This document shows positions 48,760-59,700 of a stretch of DNA of 64,000 nucleotides, in pieces. Position 1 is the first letter of the stretch, and every line of letters begins with the position of its first letter. The stretch lies in NCBI GenBank assembly GCA_023055505.1, contig JALIRH010000019.1:2851001-2915000 (forward strand). The letters run 5' to 3'. The translations under genes were made by a program, and so were the position numbers. The notes under the pieces were generated by a model. That model was given only the letters and a program-made list of their open reading frames with translations, searched no databases and was not told where the DNA came from. Source of the stretch: Callipepla californica brunnescens (taxonomy: Eukaryota; Chordata; Aves; Galliformes; Odontophoridae).

Positions 48760-49090
48760 GCTCCAGATGCCCATCATAAGAGCCTAACTGTTAATCAGAG
48801 ACTGATCTCTTTTTCTAAGCCTCAACAAGAAACTAGGGACCACTAAAAACATGCTCCTTTTCATTAAAGAGGAAATTATTACCATATATTTTTGTAATAA
48901 CCAATAATATTTCAAATTACTCACATTTATAGCTTGTAATCAAGTTTATGTTTAACCTCTAATCCTCATGAAGTAGGTAATGACTGGTTTGTTAGTTAAC
49001 CACTCATGGGAAGTTAAGAGCAGTTAACAATCTACCAAACCAATCATTAACTACAGTAGTGTCTGATTTCTCAGGTGTTATTGGCATTAT
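48760..49090. other. Candidate conserved non-coding block around a stem-loop
   Basis: Free of simple repeats and rich in AT cores (GTTAATCAGAGACTGATC, TTCATTAAAGAGG, AAATTATTACC, TTGTAATAACCAATAA, TAGCTTGTAATCAAG). The right third carries the stem-loop at 48973-49054, which includes two GTTAAC sites of HNF1 half-site type. No coding frame. Confidence 0.3.
48973..49054. ncRNA. Putative pre-miRNA-like stem-loop (82 nt), class unproven
   Basis: The left arm GTAGGTAATGACTGGTTTGT TAGTTAAC (48973-49000) pairs with the right arm GTTAACAATCTACCAAACCA ATCATTAACTAC (49023-49054) across a 22-base loop. Counting outward to inward: 4 pairs, mismatch, 6 pairs, mismatch, 7 pairs, mismatch, 3 pairs, a 4-base bulge on the right arm, then 5 pairs, 25 in all. 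On the opposite strand one mismatch becomes a G-U pair, so orientation is open. Size, loop and mismatch pattern fit a microRNA precursor. I do not recognise a known microRNA; a decayed inverted-repeat transposon or a paired protein-binding site are alternatives. Confidence 0.35.
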
Positions 49091-51519
49091 AAACTTCCTT
49101 CAATGGTTTGTAACAGAAATATTAATTTGTAAAGAAAAATAGCATATTTCAGTTACTACACTGTGACAAGCTAAAAATTTGGAGTTTCAATTTATTTCCT
49201 TACTCTTCTTGCCCACAACCCCGTGTGTGAACTGATCTGTAGGTAGAACAAGGGAAATACTGACTGTAATCTTAAACTGCACACATAGGCCCTTTCACAG
49301 CAAGAAGTGGCAAGTGCAGTTACAGGATGAGTTTAGACAAATATGGACAGCTAGGGTTTGAAGCATTCTTGGATGAGATTTCCTGCTTGTAGGTAAATAT
49401 GTCCTCCCTCTTGTAGCATTTGGAGCCTGTAGCAACAGTGTCATGGCACTGGTGTATTGTGATATAAATAAAGATGATTTAGTATGACATATGCTTTAAT
49501 TATGCGTTTCATTTAAATAATTCTTGTTCCATATTATAAAACACACTAATTAAAACACAGTGTTTCATAAGCATCATTTTAAGGCAGAACAAATAAGAGT
49601 AGCCTTTTTATTTAGATAATTTAACTATCACAGGTTAAATTTATAGTCAAGCTAAGAATTTTCATCTCTTATCTAGTTTAACTTTTTTGTTGGTTTGAAT
49701 ACTTAATATAGTAAGGCATTAGCTAGCTGTTTAATACCTAAATTCTCCAGATGAATAACTTCCATCTTTTTTGTTTCTAAAACAATGCGGTAGTCTTGGG
49801 TCCATGGAAGTATCAGAATCTTGATTATGCTAATACTTTTAAACCAATAAGAACTTAAATGCCTCAGATCAGATTTTGTGTATGCTTCATGTCCTAATTA
49901 ATCTGAAGCCCACAGTGAAGGGAAATCCCTTTTTGGATCTGGGCTTTAAAAGGTGCTTGATACTTTATCTCATGAGCTCCAAAACTACAGAAAAATAGTC
50001 TTTTAGAGTTTTGGGAACTTTCATACTACTGTGTCCATGTTTGGTGTACTCTTTCTTCTAGAGTAAAGAGTACTTTTTGCTGTTTATTTAATAGTGATCA
50101 AAAAGGAAATTTAAAAAGTAGATATCTTTCCTCATGCCATACTACCCAGGACTGAGGTTCCCATATGGGAATACTGGAATTATGTTTAAGCTCTATGGAG
50201 AACCCCTATTGAACCACAGCTTCCCCAAAAGGAGGAAAATCCCTGGTATTTAGAATAGAATGTACTGCATGATGCACTTAAAATTTTCTTTTGTTTCTCT
50301 TTATTGCATAGTTTTTTTACTTAACTCTAGTTCTTGGCCTTGTTCCCCCATTCTCCTGTTTTTCATAAAATCTACCAATTTGGTGGAATACCTGAGGGGG
50401 AAAAAAAAACAAAAAACAAAAGAAACAAACTGTAGTCTTTTAAATTGAATCTTGTTTGAATATATTGTTTTCTATGTGTGAACTATAAACGTTTATGGTA
50501 CAATACAATCTGGAGCTGGAAATTTAATTATCAGATTTCACAGTGTGTTCTGTGGGTTTCTGTTAGTAGTTTAAGATAATTTATGGCTCTGTTTGTTTTG
50601 TGGGATAGGAGATGTGAAAGTATAAGAAGTGTGTATGTGTGGTCTTTAGTAAGATGGAATAATGTAATGTAACTTACTGCAGCCTCTATTCTATGGGAAT
50701 TATGTCAATACAGGCCATATAGTTCCTCAAGATGCTGGAAGATCCTCAGATGCTTCCAAACAAGGGGTATGATTGATGACTACCACAACTACATGATCTT
50801 TGTGGAGTGGACATCTCCCTGATAGGTGCTGATCTGAATCTGCTCATTTCATATAGGTCATCGAACAGCTGTCAAATAGTAGCGGCTTTAGGGCATAACC
50901 AACTTGGCCCACATTTGAACCAGTGACCTGGGGGTGAAAGGCATTTTCTGTAGGTATCAATCCCTTCAGACGTCAAGACCCCATCATAGGCTTTCCACTG
51001 GAACTTTCACCAGATAAATTGTACAGGTGATATCATTTAATATGACACTAGATTCTGTATGAAAAAGATCTCACCGACTTGTCAATGAAAGTTATTTGAT
51101 TTGTATTTAACGATATATAGCACCACTTTACAAGGCATCACATTTTTTATACCGTGTGTATTACATGGGTTAAAGATGGCCATACTCAAATTGTAGTTTT
51201 GCAGTTACTGGCTGATCTACTGTACTGTATGTCCCTACAGGGAAAAAAAATGAGAGATCCAGCCACAGATTATCAGGAAATTCTGTCCAAACTGCAATTG
51301 CATTGTGATAATGCAGTACTTTGTTACTGTGCGGGTTAAGAACTGATATACCTATTATATAGCATTTCATGAAATGAATGTTATTGTTAAGTATAAGGAC
51401 AAGACACATTAGAGGTATCTTTTATTACACAGTCTTCATTATAGAAGAACAGCAAGTGCTAAAATGTTATCCATATGATAGTCAGAGGTACATTGCTCTT
51501 GCACTGTTGTCTCTGATTA

Positions 51520-51585
51520 AGAATAGGATAATGCATGGTCCCTGCCTTTTATGTCTATCAGGAAACAAGATAGACCAAGGTAAAA
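51520..51585 (+). mobile_element. Possible decayed copy of the SINE-like repeat at 27445
   Basis: ATAATGCATGGTCCCTGCCT followed by TCTATCAGGAAACAAGATAG and ACCAAGG resembles the GGTCCCTGCCC...AAGACAGACAAAGG end of the old repeat recognised at 27445-27560. The middle GAGCTTACAATC part is not preserved, so the match is weak. Confidence 0.25.
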
Positions 51586-52102
51586 TAGATGAGCATATGC
51601 TGGCAAAAGATTAAAAACACAAGTAGTAAAGTCCATTAATAATTCTCATATTTAGGATTTGCTTGGTACTGTACTTACAGAATCTACATTTAATCTCTTT
51701 TCTGAAAGACCAGCTTAGAGAACCTTTTTCCTCCACTGAGTGATAGGCCTAGATTTTCAGAGGCAGCACATTTGTCTGTCAGAGCTCTTGGCTTCTGTCA
51801 TGATTTAGTTTCCGTCAAATGATGCTGGTGTCCGGTTGATGATATAGCCTTGCTGGATATGGGGAAATTTGTTACCTTTAGCTTTGACAGGAAGATAATT
51901 GCTGATGGTTAACAGAACTGTGCAGAATCCATTGGTTTTGCAGCAACACAAGCAGTGGAATTTGCTTCAAGAAGTCATTCTCTTTGTATAAACTTCTGTA
52001 GTCTGCTTCTTCATAAGATGTGTTTTACACTGTTTGCTCCAAAGTATGTCTGTGCATTGTTAGCTTTGGGAGCTTAATCACCTGAAAAAAGAAGGGTTTA
52101 AA

Positions 52103-52126
52103 AATAATAATAATAATAATAATAAT
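52103..52126 (+). repeat. (AAT)8 microsatellite
   Basis: Eight uninterrupted AAT units, ending in GAAGAC. Confidence 0.95.
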
Positions 52127-52150
52127 GAAGACTTGGTGAAATAACTGCTT

Positions 52151-52234
52151 GGTTTTTGGTTTTTTTTTTGATCTTTTTTTTTATGTCAGCACTTAGTGGT
52201 TTTTTTTTTTTGTGGGTTTTTTTTTTTTTTTTTT
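52151..52234 (+). repeat. T-dominated low-complexity tract
   Basis: Two long T blocks (around 52160 and 52200-52234) separated by ATGTCAGCACTTAGTGG. No retroelement body recognised beside it. Confidence 0.8.
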
Positions 52235-52833
52235 AACAGTTGTCAAAAGGAGAGGTCAGTTACTCAGTTTCCCTTTGCTACATGAAAGTGTCACCTAGAT
52301 ACTTAACCAGTTAAATGTAAATGGTAGAGATTCTAAAAGTAAGTCTCAAAATTGGAACTGAACACAAAAATCTTTATCGTAAGGGGTAAATACTGGTTTA
52401 ATACAAAGGAGATTTTAAAATCCACTTAAAATGTTAGATTTCAAGGAGTTAGCATCAGTTATGGTCAGTGGCAATGTTTTGTGATCTCTTTCACTATTTT
52501 CAGCTTTCTGTGCCTAAGGATTTCACTGGATTATTGCCAAGAATACTCTTCTTTTTTTTTTTTTTTTGACTGTGTTTAATCACTATATCATCATACCTTT
52601 TTCAAGTTGTCTTGTGGTGAAGGAAGTATCCTTCCCGTCTCCCTGTGTTTCTTTCTCAGGTCTGGACTGTGAGACACAGAAGACTCTAATCTTCTCCCAC
52701 ATTTCCTCCTACATTTGATACTGAAAAATAAATTAGTTTTTAATATGAGGAGAACAAAATTTGTAGTGGGTTGACCAGTAACATAACATTACTGGTAATG
52801 TATTTTAATAATAATTTAATAATAATACAATAA

Positions 52834-53935
52834 TTGCTGTAATGACTCCTATTTGTTTCCATGGCAACAACAAGACACAAGGAGCACAGTAATACTATTT
52901 GATAGAGCAAATTCTCAGCTACAAAGCACTGTTTTTCAATTTAATCATGTTCATCGGTTATGCATTTTCACCAGTGATGAACAAGAGCCTGCATACCATA
53001 CTTGAGAAAATCTGTACCAGCAGAAGTGACCTACTGTTCCACAGCTGCTATGATGGCATCACTTCAAGTGAAATGTTGCCTGTGCGGTCCATCTTTGATC
53101 AATCTGAACTGAGGGAATTCAGAAGGTAACAAATCTAGACTATATATGATGAGTGTGGTGTGATAGTCCAACCAAGACTGGGAAGGTGCTCTGCTGTATT
53201 TAAACTGGTATGGAGCCTGGTGTTACCGTGTTGTAAATGAAAGGTTGTCACCTTCTTTGTCCTGGCTCTGGAAGTTTGAGCCTTCAGCTTAGGCAGCATC
53301 ATGATGTAGCAATCAGAGCTGATAGTTTTTTGGGTTTGAGGAAAAGCAGAAGGATTGCCTCTGTCTTATCCCAAAACACAGTACACATCAGTTTACTCAC
53401 TGAAAACTGTGTTCTGAACTATTTATTCAACACTTAAATCACGTCACCCCTCCATGGAATGCCAGTTTGACTGTCTTGTGGTGGAGCACCTTTTCTCACC
53501 AGCAGTAGTGATTTGATCCAGGAAACTGTTACCTTCAGCCTTGTATTGGTTAAATAGGTCTTGATAAAATTTTATACAATGTTCTTTCTTTTATTGTGTG
53601 TACATTTGTGGGTCATGTACCGCAAACTGCAGTGTTCCAATGTTGCCACCAGTGTTTCCAACTCACTGAAGCCAATATTCAGTTCCATACACAGTTCCCT
53701 GGTTGCTGTGTGCCTATTCCCGTGGATAAGCTGATCGAGATGCTCTTCATTTCTTTGTATGACAGCTGTGCATGGCCATCTGGAACATGGCTTGTCTTTC
53801 ACATCTCTGTCACTGCTGCTGAAATGCACCACCCACCATCTCACTGTGCTCACATCTGCTGTTTGGTCCCCATAAACTTTCAACAGTATTGATGAATGTC
53901 AGTGGATTGAGAACTGGCAAACTGGTATGGAATTT
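52834..53935 (-). mobile_element. Near full-length mariner relic (GalluHop-like)
   Basis: The left end TTGCTGTAATGACTCCTATT TGTTTCC is a mariner terminal repeat of the type at 56394, with about six bases lost. The transposase is encoded on the minus strand and can be followed through the whole interval, so this is one insertion, not two. The right end decays after the N-terminal codons and no right terminal repeat is found beyond about 53935. The region 52839-53050 is closely similar to the left part of the derivative at 56394-56775, and 53790-53910 to its right part. Length (about 1.1 kb) is slightly under the usual 1.2-1.3 kb. Confidence 0.88.
52929..53930 (-). pseudogene. Mariner transposase pseudogene, catalytically dead
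   Basis: Minus-strand similarity runs in the order of a mariner transposase. First comes the N-terminal helix-turn-helix region: KVYGDQTADVSTVRWWVVHF, RNEEHLDQLI, TATRELCMELNIGFSELETL. The catalytic domain follows: DLFNQYKAEGNSFLDQITTA, FHLQHGNTRLHTSLNTAEHL, PSLGWTI. The C-terminus reads DAIIAAVEQ, VTSAGTDF, GMQALVHHW. Frameshifts occur after 53572 and near 53130, and in-frame stops are present. All three metal-binding aspartates of the D,D34D triad are changed: Gly at 53498-53500 (GDET box reads AGEK), Gly at 53225-53227 (HDN reads HGN), Glu at 53118-53120 (LAPSD reads LLPSE). The expected stop at 52929-52931 has become CAG. Longest surviving frame: 103 codons at 53572-53883. Confidence 0.88.
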
Positions 53936-56393
53936 GGGTGATTCAGCTGCTGGAGTCACATGTTAATACAAGAGATATTGGGGTAAAAAGTCCATCCCTG
54001 TACATTCTTTCTAAGAAATATTAATCAGCAGTTTTATTTTTCCGTTGCATTAAGAAAAAAGGAAATTCATGAAGAAATCTGAATTTCATGGTCATTTAGT
54101 TAATGTGTGTTTTTATACTCTGATTTCTTACTGGTTTTGTGTAATTGATTTCTAAACAGGGCTGAAATGTAAGGCATTTGTAATGTAATATGCAGGAAGT
54201 GTTCCTTTTTCCTTCTGTGTGATATAAATGTTTGAAACTACAGATCTTTTTCCACTCAAAAGCTGGGCCTAAGAGGACTCTGACCTAAGAATCAGATTTT
54301 AAAATTCCTTAATTTACCTGTAAAGCTTTTGAATTGCGTCTGCCTAACTTGTATAGGGCTGGTTTAGTGGTTAAGAACTTATGGGTTATGTTCTGAAGTG
54401 ATGGAATAAAGGGGATGATTTCACTGAAAGTACCTTGTGGCAGCAGTTCAAGTTTAATGACTTTTTAAATAGCTTATAGGGAGAAAGAAAACCGTGTTGT
54501 ATTCTCAGCAAGATGTCACCAAGATCTAAAATTAGAGAAGTTATTCTGAAACACCTAACCTTTCCCCTGGAATACAAAGAGTGTTTAAATTGCATGTTGT
54601 GCCTCAAAGTTTCAGTCCCCTCCCACTGCCCCCTCCCCCACAACTCTGCATCATTTTATTTTCTTTCCTTGGTTTTAGCACTGTATGACCTCGTGTTGTA
54701 TTTTTTCTGAATGACAATGAAAGTAATTGAAAATATTGATTGGCAGTACAGTTAAGTTGTCAACACAACCATTTAATTTGTCAGGAGGACTTGTTAAATT
54801 GTCAAAAATCATATAAAAAAAACTCCTTCAGTCAGTGATGATATACATTAGAGATGTTCACGAATCAAATGGGCCATTTTTGAGATAAGTGTTGAAGAAA
54901 AATTCTGAAATGAGTTTCTCTAGATTTTTTTTAAGGTCGGATTAAAAAGAGTATCCAACAAATACCTGGATGGTAAATGTATTCCGAAGAGCCCCTGAAC
55001 AAAGTACTACCTATTTTTCAACTGCTCCCTTACTTGCCAGCAGTCCAGGTTGAAGTTCGGAGTTTGATCTGCAGCAAGTGTGTTTATTTTAGCGGTTTGT
55101 TTTAACATTTTGGATCCTTGGTCTCAGGATTTGTATGTAGACTATGCCATAAAATAATGCTATTAGTGTTTTATGGACCTTATCTTTGTCTTAGGATAAA
55201 TATTGTAGTTTGTCAATGTGCAGCTATGCAAAAATATTCTTTTACTTTATTTGAATCTGTGTACTTAGTCTTGAATACTGGTACAGATTAAGGTGTGAGG
55301 TGAGCTACCGTTCACAGAAAAGCCATATCAGCTTGTCTGCAGTGTCTTGTTTCTTCTTGCTAACGCAGTGGTAACTTGAAAGGGAGGTAAGATTTTCAAG
55401 GCTGCCTCAGGCAGTCAGTTGCACGGTTTCAGCTGGCCTCACAAATCCAATCAAAGTATAATGTAGTTCAGAAGGAAGTGTTCCTACTGACCCAGGGCAT
55501 TTCTACAATTCTTCCTGTAGTTTTCCGTTTCTGGTGGTACTCCAGATGTTGAGTATTCTCATTTTCCATTGATTTAGACAACCCAACCAGTAGAATTGGA
55601 AAGTGAGTTACTTTGTACACCACCATTGTCTTCTGTGGTATTTGCCTTCTTTAGGACTTGCGCAGAGAAATGTTCTTAGATTTTACTCCTGTAAGTTCAC
55701 AAAACAATGGATTTTTGTTTTTAATATGCTAGGGTTTTGTTGTTTTTTTTCTTTTTAAGTAACTTGAAAAGTTTCATAACTTGCACAACTTGACATTTCG
55801 GGCCATAGTATTTCAGGATCTTGAATTTAGAGAAGAAGGTGTTAAATGTTCTGCAGATTATCACTAGGAAAGAAATAACATTTTAAGATCTGAATTCATA
55901 CAGTGTAAAACAGATTATCAGGACTTTGCAAACATGTTGAGTGATGTTGTGATCTCATTTTAAAACAGTTGTAGTTTAATTCTTGCACCATCTTATCACG
56001 TGTTCCTGAACAACAGCAACAACAAAAAAACCATGCAGTTGCTTGGATTTCTTGATCAGAGTACTACACTGAAAGTCTTAAAAAATATTTCAGACTCATT
56101 CTGACAATATAGGAATAACATGTATGTCCATTTTTTTTCTCTGCGAAGCATACATGATCTCATTTCTGCCTAAAGGGTTTTTACTTACTTGGCAAAAAAT
56201 CAAGTAGTTTCTGGTATGTGGTGTTTTGCAAATTTGTGCCATTTGTAGACACTTGGAATGTAAGGCATTGAATATAAATACATACAGTTAGTCATAGAAT
56301 TAATTGTCAACAATTTATTTTCTTTAAATGGAAACTTTCCTTTTTTATTTTTGGTCTTAATTCTATCAGGCAGTTTGTGAAAACTAGTATATA
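53936..56393. other. AT-rich non-coding sequence between two mariner copies
   Basis: No gene recognised. It contains a C-rich stretch at 54617-54639 that is a G-quadruplex motif on the minus strand. Overlapping frames at 54386-54710 on both strands have no domain. Confidence 0.5.
54617..54639 (-). other. G-quadruplex motif (minus strand)
   Basis: On the minus strand four G runs of 5, 5, 3 and 4 bases are separated by loops of 1, 4 and 1 bases (GGGGGAGGGGGCAGTGGGAG and GGG). This satisfies the usual G3+N1-7 pattern and stands out in AT-rich DNA; the plus strand is the matching C-rich form. Confidence 0.7.
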
Positions 56394-56775
56394 GGTTGCT
56401 CCGAAAGTAATGCCTCCTGTTTATTTCTTTAGAATCTACAACAGATACAAGAAACACAATAACACTATTTGAAAAAACAAATTCTCCACTACAGAATACT
56501 ATTTTTCATCATCATCACCACCATTACTGTTACCTTTTTTTGAACAATGAACAGGAGCCTGCATGACACGCACAAAATTTGCACCAGCATAGGTAACCCA
56601 CTGTTGCTGTCACCACTGCTGAAATGCACCACCTACTGTATTACTGTGTTCACATCTGCTATTTGGTCTCCATAAATCTTCAACAAGAGTTAACAAATGT
56701 CAATGAGAATTTTTTTTTCCTAATTGAGGAATTCATTTAAGCACCCTTCATATGCACTTCCACATCAGGGAAGTA
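56394..56775 (-). mobile_element. Internally deleted mariner derivative (MITE-like)
   Basis: Starts with a well-preserved terminal repeat GGTTGCTCCGAAAGTAATGC CTCCTGTTTATTTC next to a TA. The left part (to about 56600) is the transposase C-terminal codons and 3' untranslated region as in the relic at 52834. At about 56600-56612 it jumps to the N-terminal codons (CTGAAATGCACCACCTACTG, the RRWVV region), so some 700 bases of the catalytic domain are missing. The right part continues through GGTCTCCATAAATCTTCAAC to CATATGCACTTCCACATC near the original start codon; the right terminal repeat is lost. It has an extra CATCATCATCACCACCATTA patch near 56508. Such deletion derivatives depend on transposase supplied by other copies. 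Confidence 0.85.
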
Positions 56776-59700
56776 GGCCAGTAGGGAGCAGACAGCACTA
56801 ATAACTTGTCTTAAGTCAGAGAATCTCAACCTTATCACATCATTGTGTTAAATAAAATTTTCTAAAATATGGCTTTGCGTTTTGAGAATACACAGTCTCC
56901 TTCTGTTTTTTCCCAGTGTAGCAAACCAGACCATCTTCACTGTGACAGTCAGTGCCTGCCACCCATACATACACTTAAAAAAAACTATACTATTATAAAT
57001 GCAATTGTCAATATGGCTTAATTTATCAAAGATCATTTATGGAAGACTTGCATGTTTTATAAGCATGTTAAATGAGCCATACGTTCATTATATTGGTGAT
57101 ATATAATTTCTGATGTCCAAATTATAGGTCGATGTGTATGCCTTTGTTGCAGTGGATTTTTCTCATCTATCAGTTCATTTGAGCTGTAATATTGCTTTCT
57201 TCTAATAAAAATTTTAAGCTCATCAAGTTAGGACAGGAAAATTGTCCATGGATTGGTCTCCTACTGGGCTCCAAGTATTAAGAGGGGGTTGGGTGTCTTC
57301 AAAATTGCTCATTCTGCTTTTAGGATGCAGAGAAGCCAGTCCTGACATAAGAGAAAGCAGCAGCTCTAACCTGAACGTTGGAGAATCCTGACCTTAATTG
57401 TTCAGGACAGGGACAATGAATCTTGATCCTTGGAACAGTCTTAGCTATTCTGGTAAATGTAGTCATCTCAAAGTATGACAGTTTGGTTATTACTGATTAG
57501 ACATGTTTCAGATGAGATTTCTAGGGATCAGTGATTAACATACACCATCTACAAGTAATATTTTTTTCAGGGTCAGATTCCTCAGGGAGCTTGGTTACCT
57601 CAAATTCTTAAGTCTCTGGTTTCTTATTTAACTATTGACTGTTAGTACAAGAACTTGCAAATTATTTTTGTGGTTTTTTTTTTTTTTTCCCTCCAAGTGG
57701 ATAGGTATACCAAATTACTTACAGAAAAGCTAATACAGCTAAAGAAATTATATAGCAGAGTATGCTGACTAACATTCTTGTGGAAAGTGCTTTCAGTGCA
57801 ACATGCAATAAAATTTGTTATTTATGAAAGGAAGTCTTAGTCTCTTTGAAGGTCTAATTTCTTTAAAATTGATTAAAAAACATTCAGCAGTCTTTATTTC
57901 TGTAAATATTTGAGAATAGATAGATTCTGAATTTGCAGTGCTTCAAAGAAAAATGATATAAAATTTTCACTTGATGTAGTAGAATGAGAGAGTTTTGATA
58001 AGTACTAGGAGGCGTGTGAATCCCATAAATGATGTAGAGGTTTTCTATTAGAAGTTAAGCTAAGATGATGTTTGGACATTAGAATAGAGTTCCTATGGTT
58101 AAAGGAGATGTGAGCAGCGTGGAAAATGCTGTAGAGAGGTGAATGCTGTTCTTGTGCAAGAAATGAATATTTCCTCTGCTCTTGTAATTTCCAACAAATT
58201 TATGAAATGTAATTTTTTAGTGCAAGACATTCATTTAGTATTCTAATGACACTCATAGTATTCTTCTGAGGATCCTCCTCCCTGCGTATTGTGAGATACA
58301 GTGTGCTCTGTTGAGCATGTTAAAGCTGTAAAATGTGCAATGCTTTCTGATAAGTTACTTAGCATCTTGCAGGTGCTCAGTGCTTGATGCGATCTGACTT
58401 TATTTAAGGAATGTGGAGGAAAAGCGACCTCAATAGTGCCTGAACTTTAAAATTGCTGGTAACGAGATTATACGCATTTGCTTTTTTTTGTTTGTTTGTT
58501 TTTTGGCCAGCATATTTCCCATGATTTTATAGTATCTAGTTGAATTGCCTCTCATTCTTGAGTATACACCTACTTCCAACAGGGCAGATAATTACTGTAT
58601 GCTAAACTGAGAAGCGTAGCCATTCAGTCTACTGCAAATGCGGGTAGTAGCATGAATCTCAGGTTATTCTCCTGAATACTTTTCTTGTAGGCAAAGAAGC
58701 TTATTTTTCTCGGAATAGTATTTTGTATTAAAACATATATTCTGCTGTTTTATTTCTCACTAGGATTTAGAGGACGATCACAGAGAATGATCGTGTCTTT
58801 GTCCTTGATGTGCTGCATGAAGCACGTTGCAAGCATTTTATGAGTACATGCATTAACTTTGTCTGTTTTATTTAGCACGTTAAATTTGAGGATCATAACT
58901 AGCCAATCCTGTTACCTGGGCCTTGCATTTTCTACTTAGCATGTAAAAATGAGGGCAGAAGGGTTGACTCTTGCAAAAGAAAACTGCCCTGGAATTTATC
59001 CTGCATTAGCTTCTAGCACTGTGTTAGGATTTCCTGTCTTCTTAAGTATTCCAGTTTCCAATGTTTTTTAATTTCCTGTTGCTGTCTCCTGTGCATAAAA
59101 CAGAACTGAAACATTTTTGTTCATTTTTTTTTTCTATTATTATTTTTGTGCCGGCATTTATGTAGATTGGGGCCTTGTACTTACAGTCTGAATTTGTCCT
59201 CTTAGGACAGGTGGAGATCCTTGGTCTTAGATCATCATGCAAATGACAGGATGTCTACATAGTCTTTGTCTTTGAGACACATAGGCAGTCTCCACAGTAG
59301 ATAAATAAGCTTGGTGAAGCAACAAATCAGTATTTACCTACTCGATCTGTGACTAAATAATTAATTAAAGGTTTTGCATAGTTGTTTGTAAACCTCATTC
59401 TAAAAGTCTTAGACCAATGTCACTCATGTACAAGAGTCTGTACAGTTAGGTTTGTTTATTTGTAAATGAGTGAGCAGTTGTGCTATCAAAAAATAATAGT
59501 TACCCGTTAAGTGAAATGGTGCAGTAAATTTTGAACTCTTATCAGATTACTGTTTCATTCGTTCACTGCTCTTTATCTATTTAGATTGTTTACTGTTTGT
59601 ATTGTCATTCTTTTATAGTTATGTCAATGTGGTAAAATCATATGTTTGTTTCTTGCTCTTCTTATAAAATCTATGCTAAATTTCTCATGTTGCCCTGTAT

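Larger units (their letters stand above)
49091..52833. other. AT-rich non-coding sequence with simple repeats
   Basis: No gene recognised. (AAT)n at 52103-52126, a T-dominated tract at 52151-52234, T16 at 52552-52567, and interlocked palindromes at 52774-52801. Frames at 51154-51614 overlap on both strands and show no domain. Confidence 0.5.

Noticed and set aside
53596..53892. 98-codon plus-strand frame within the mariner
   Set aside because: Antisense shadow of the transposase N-terminal region, which is the real reading.
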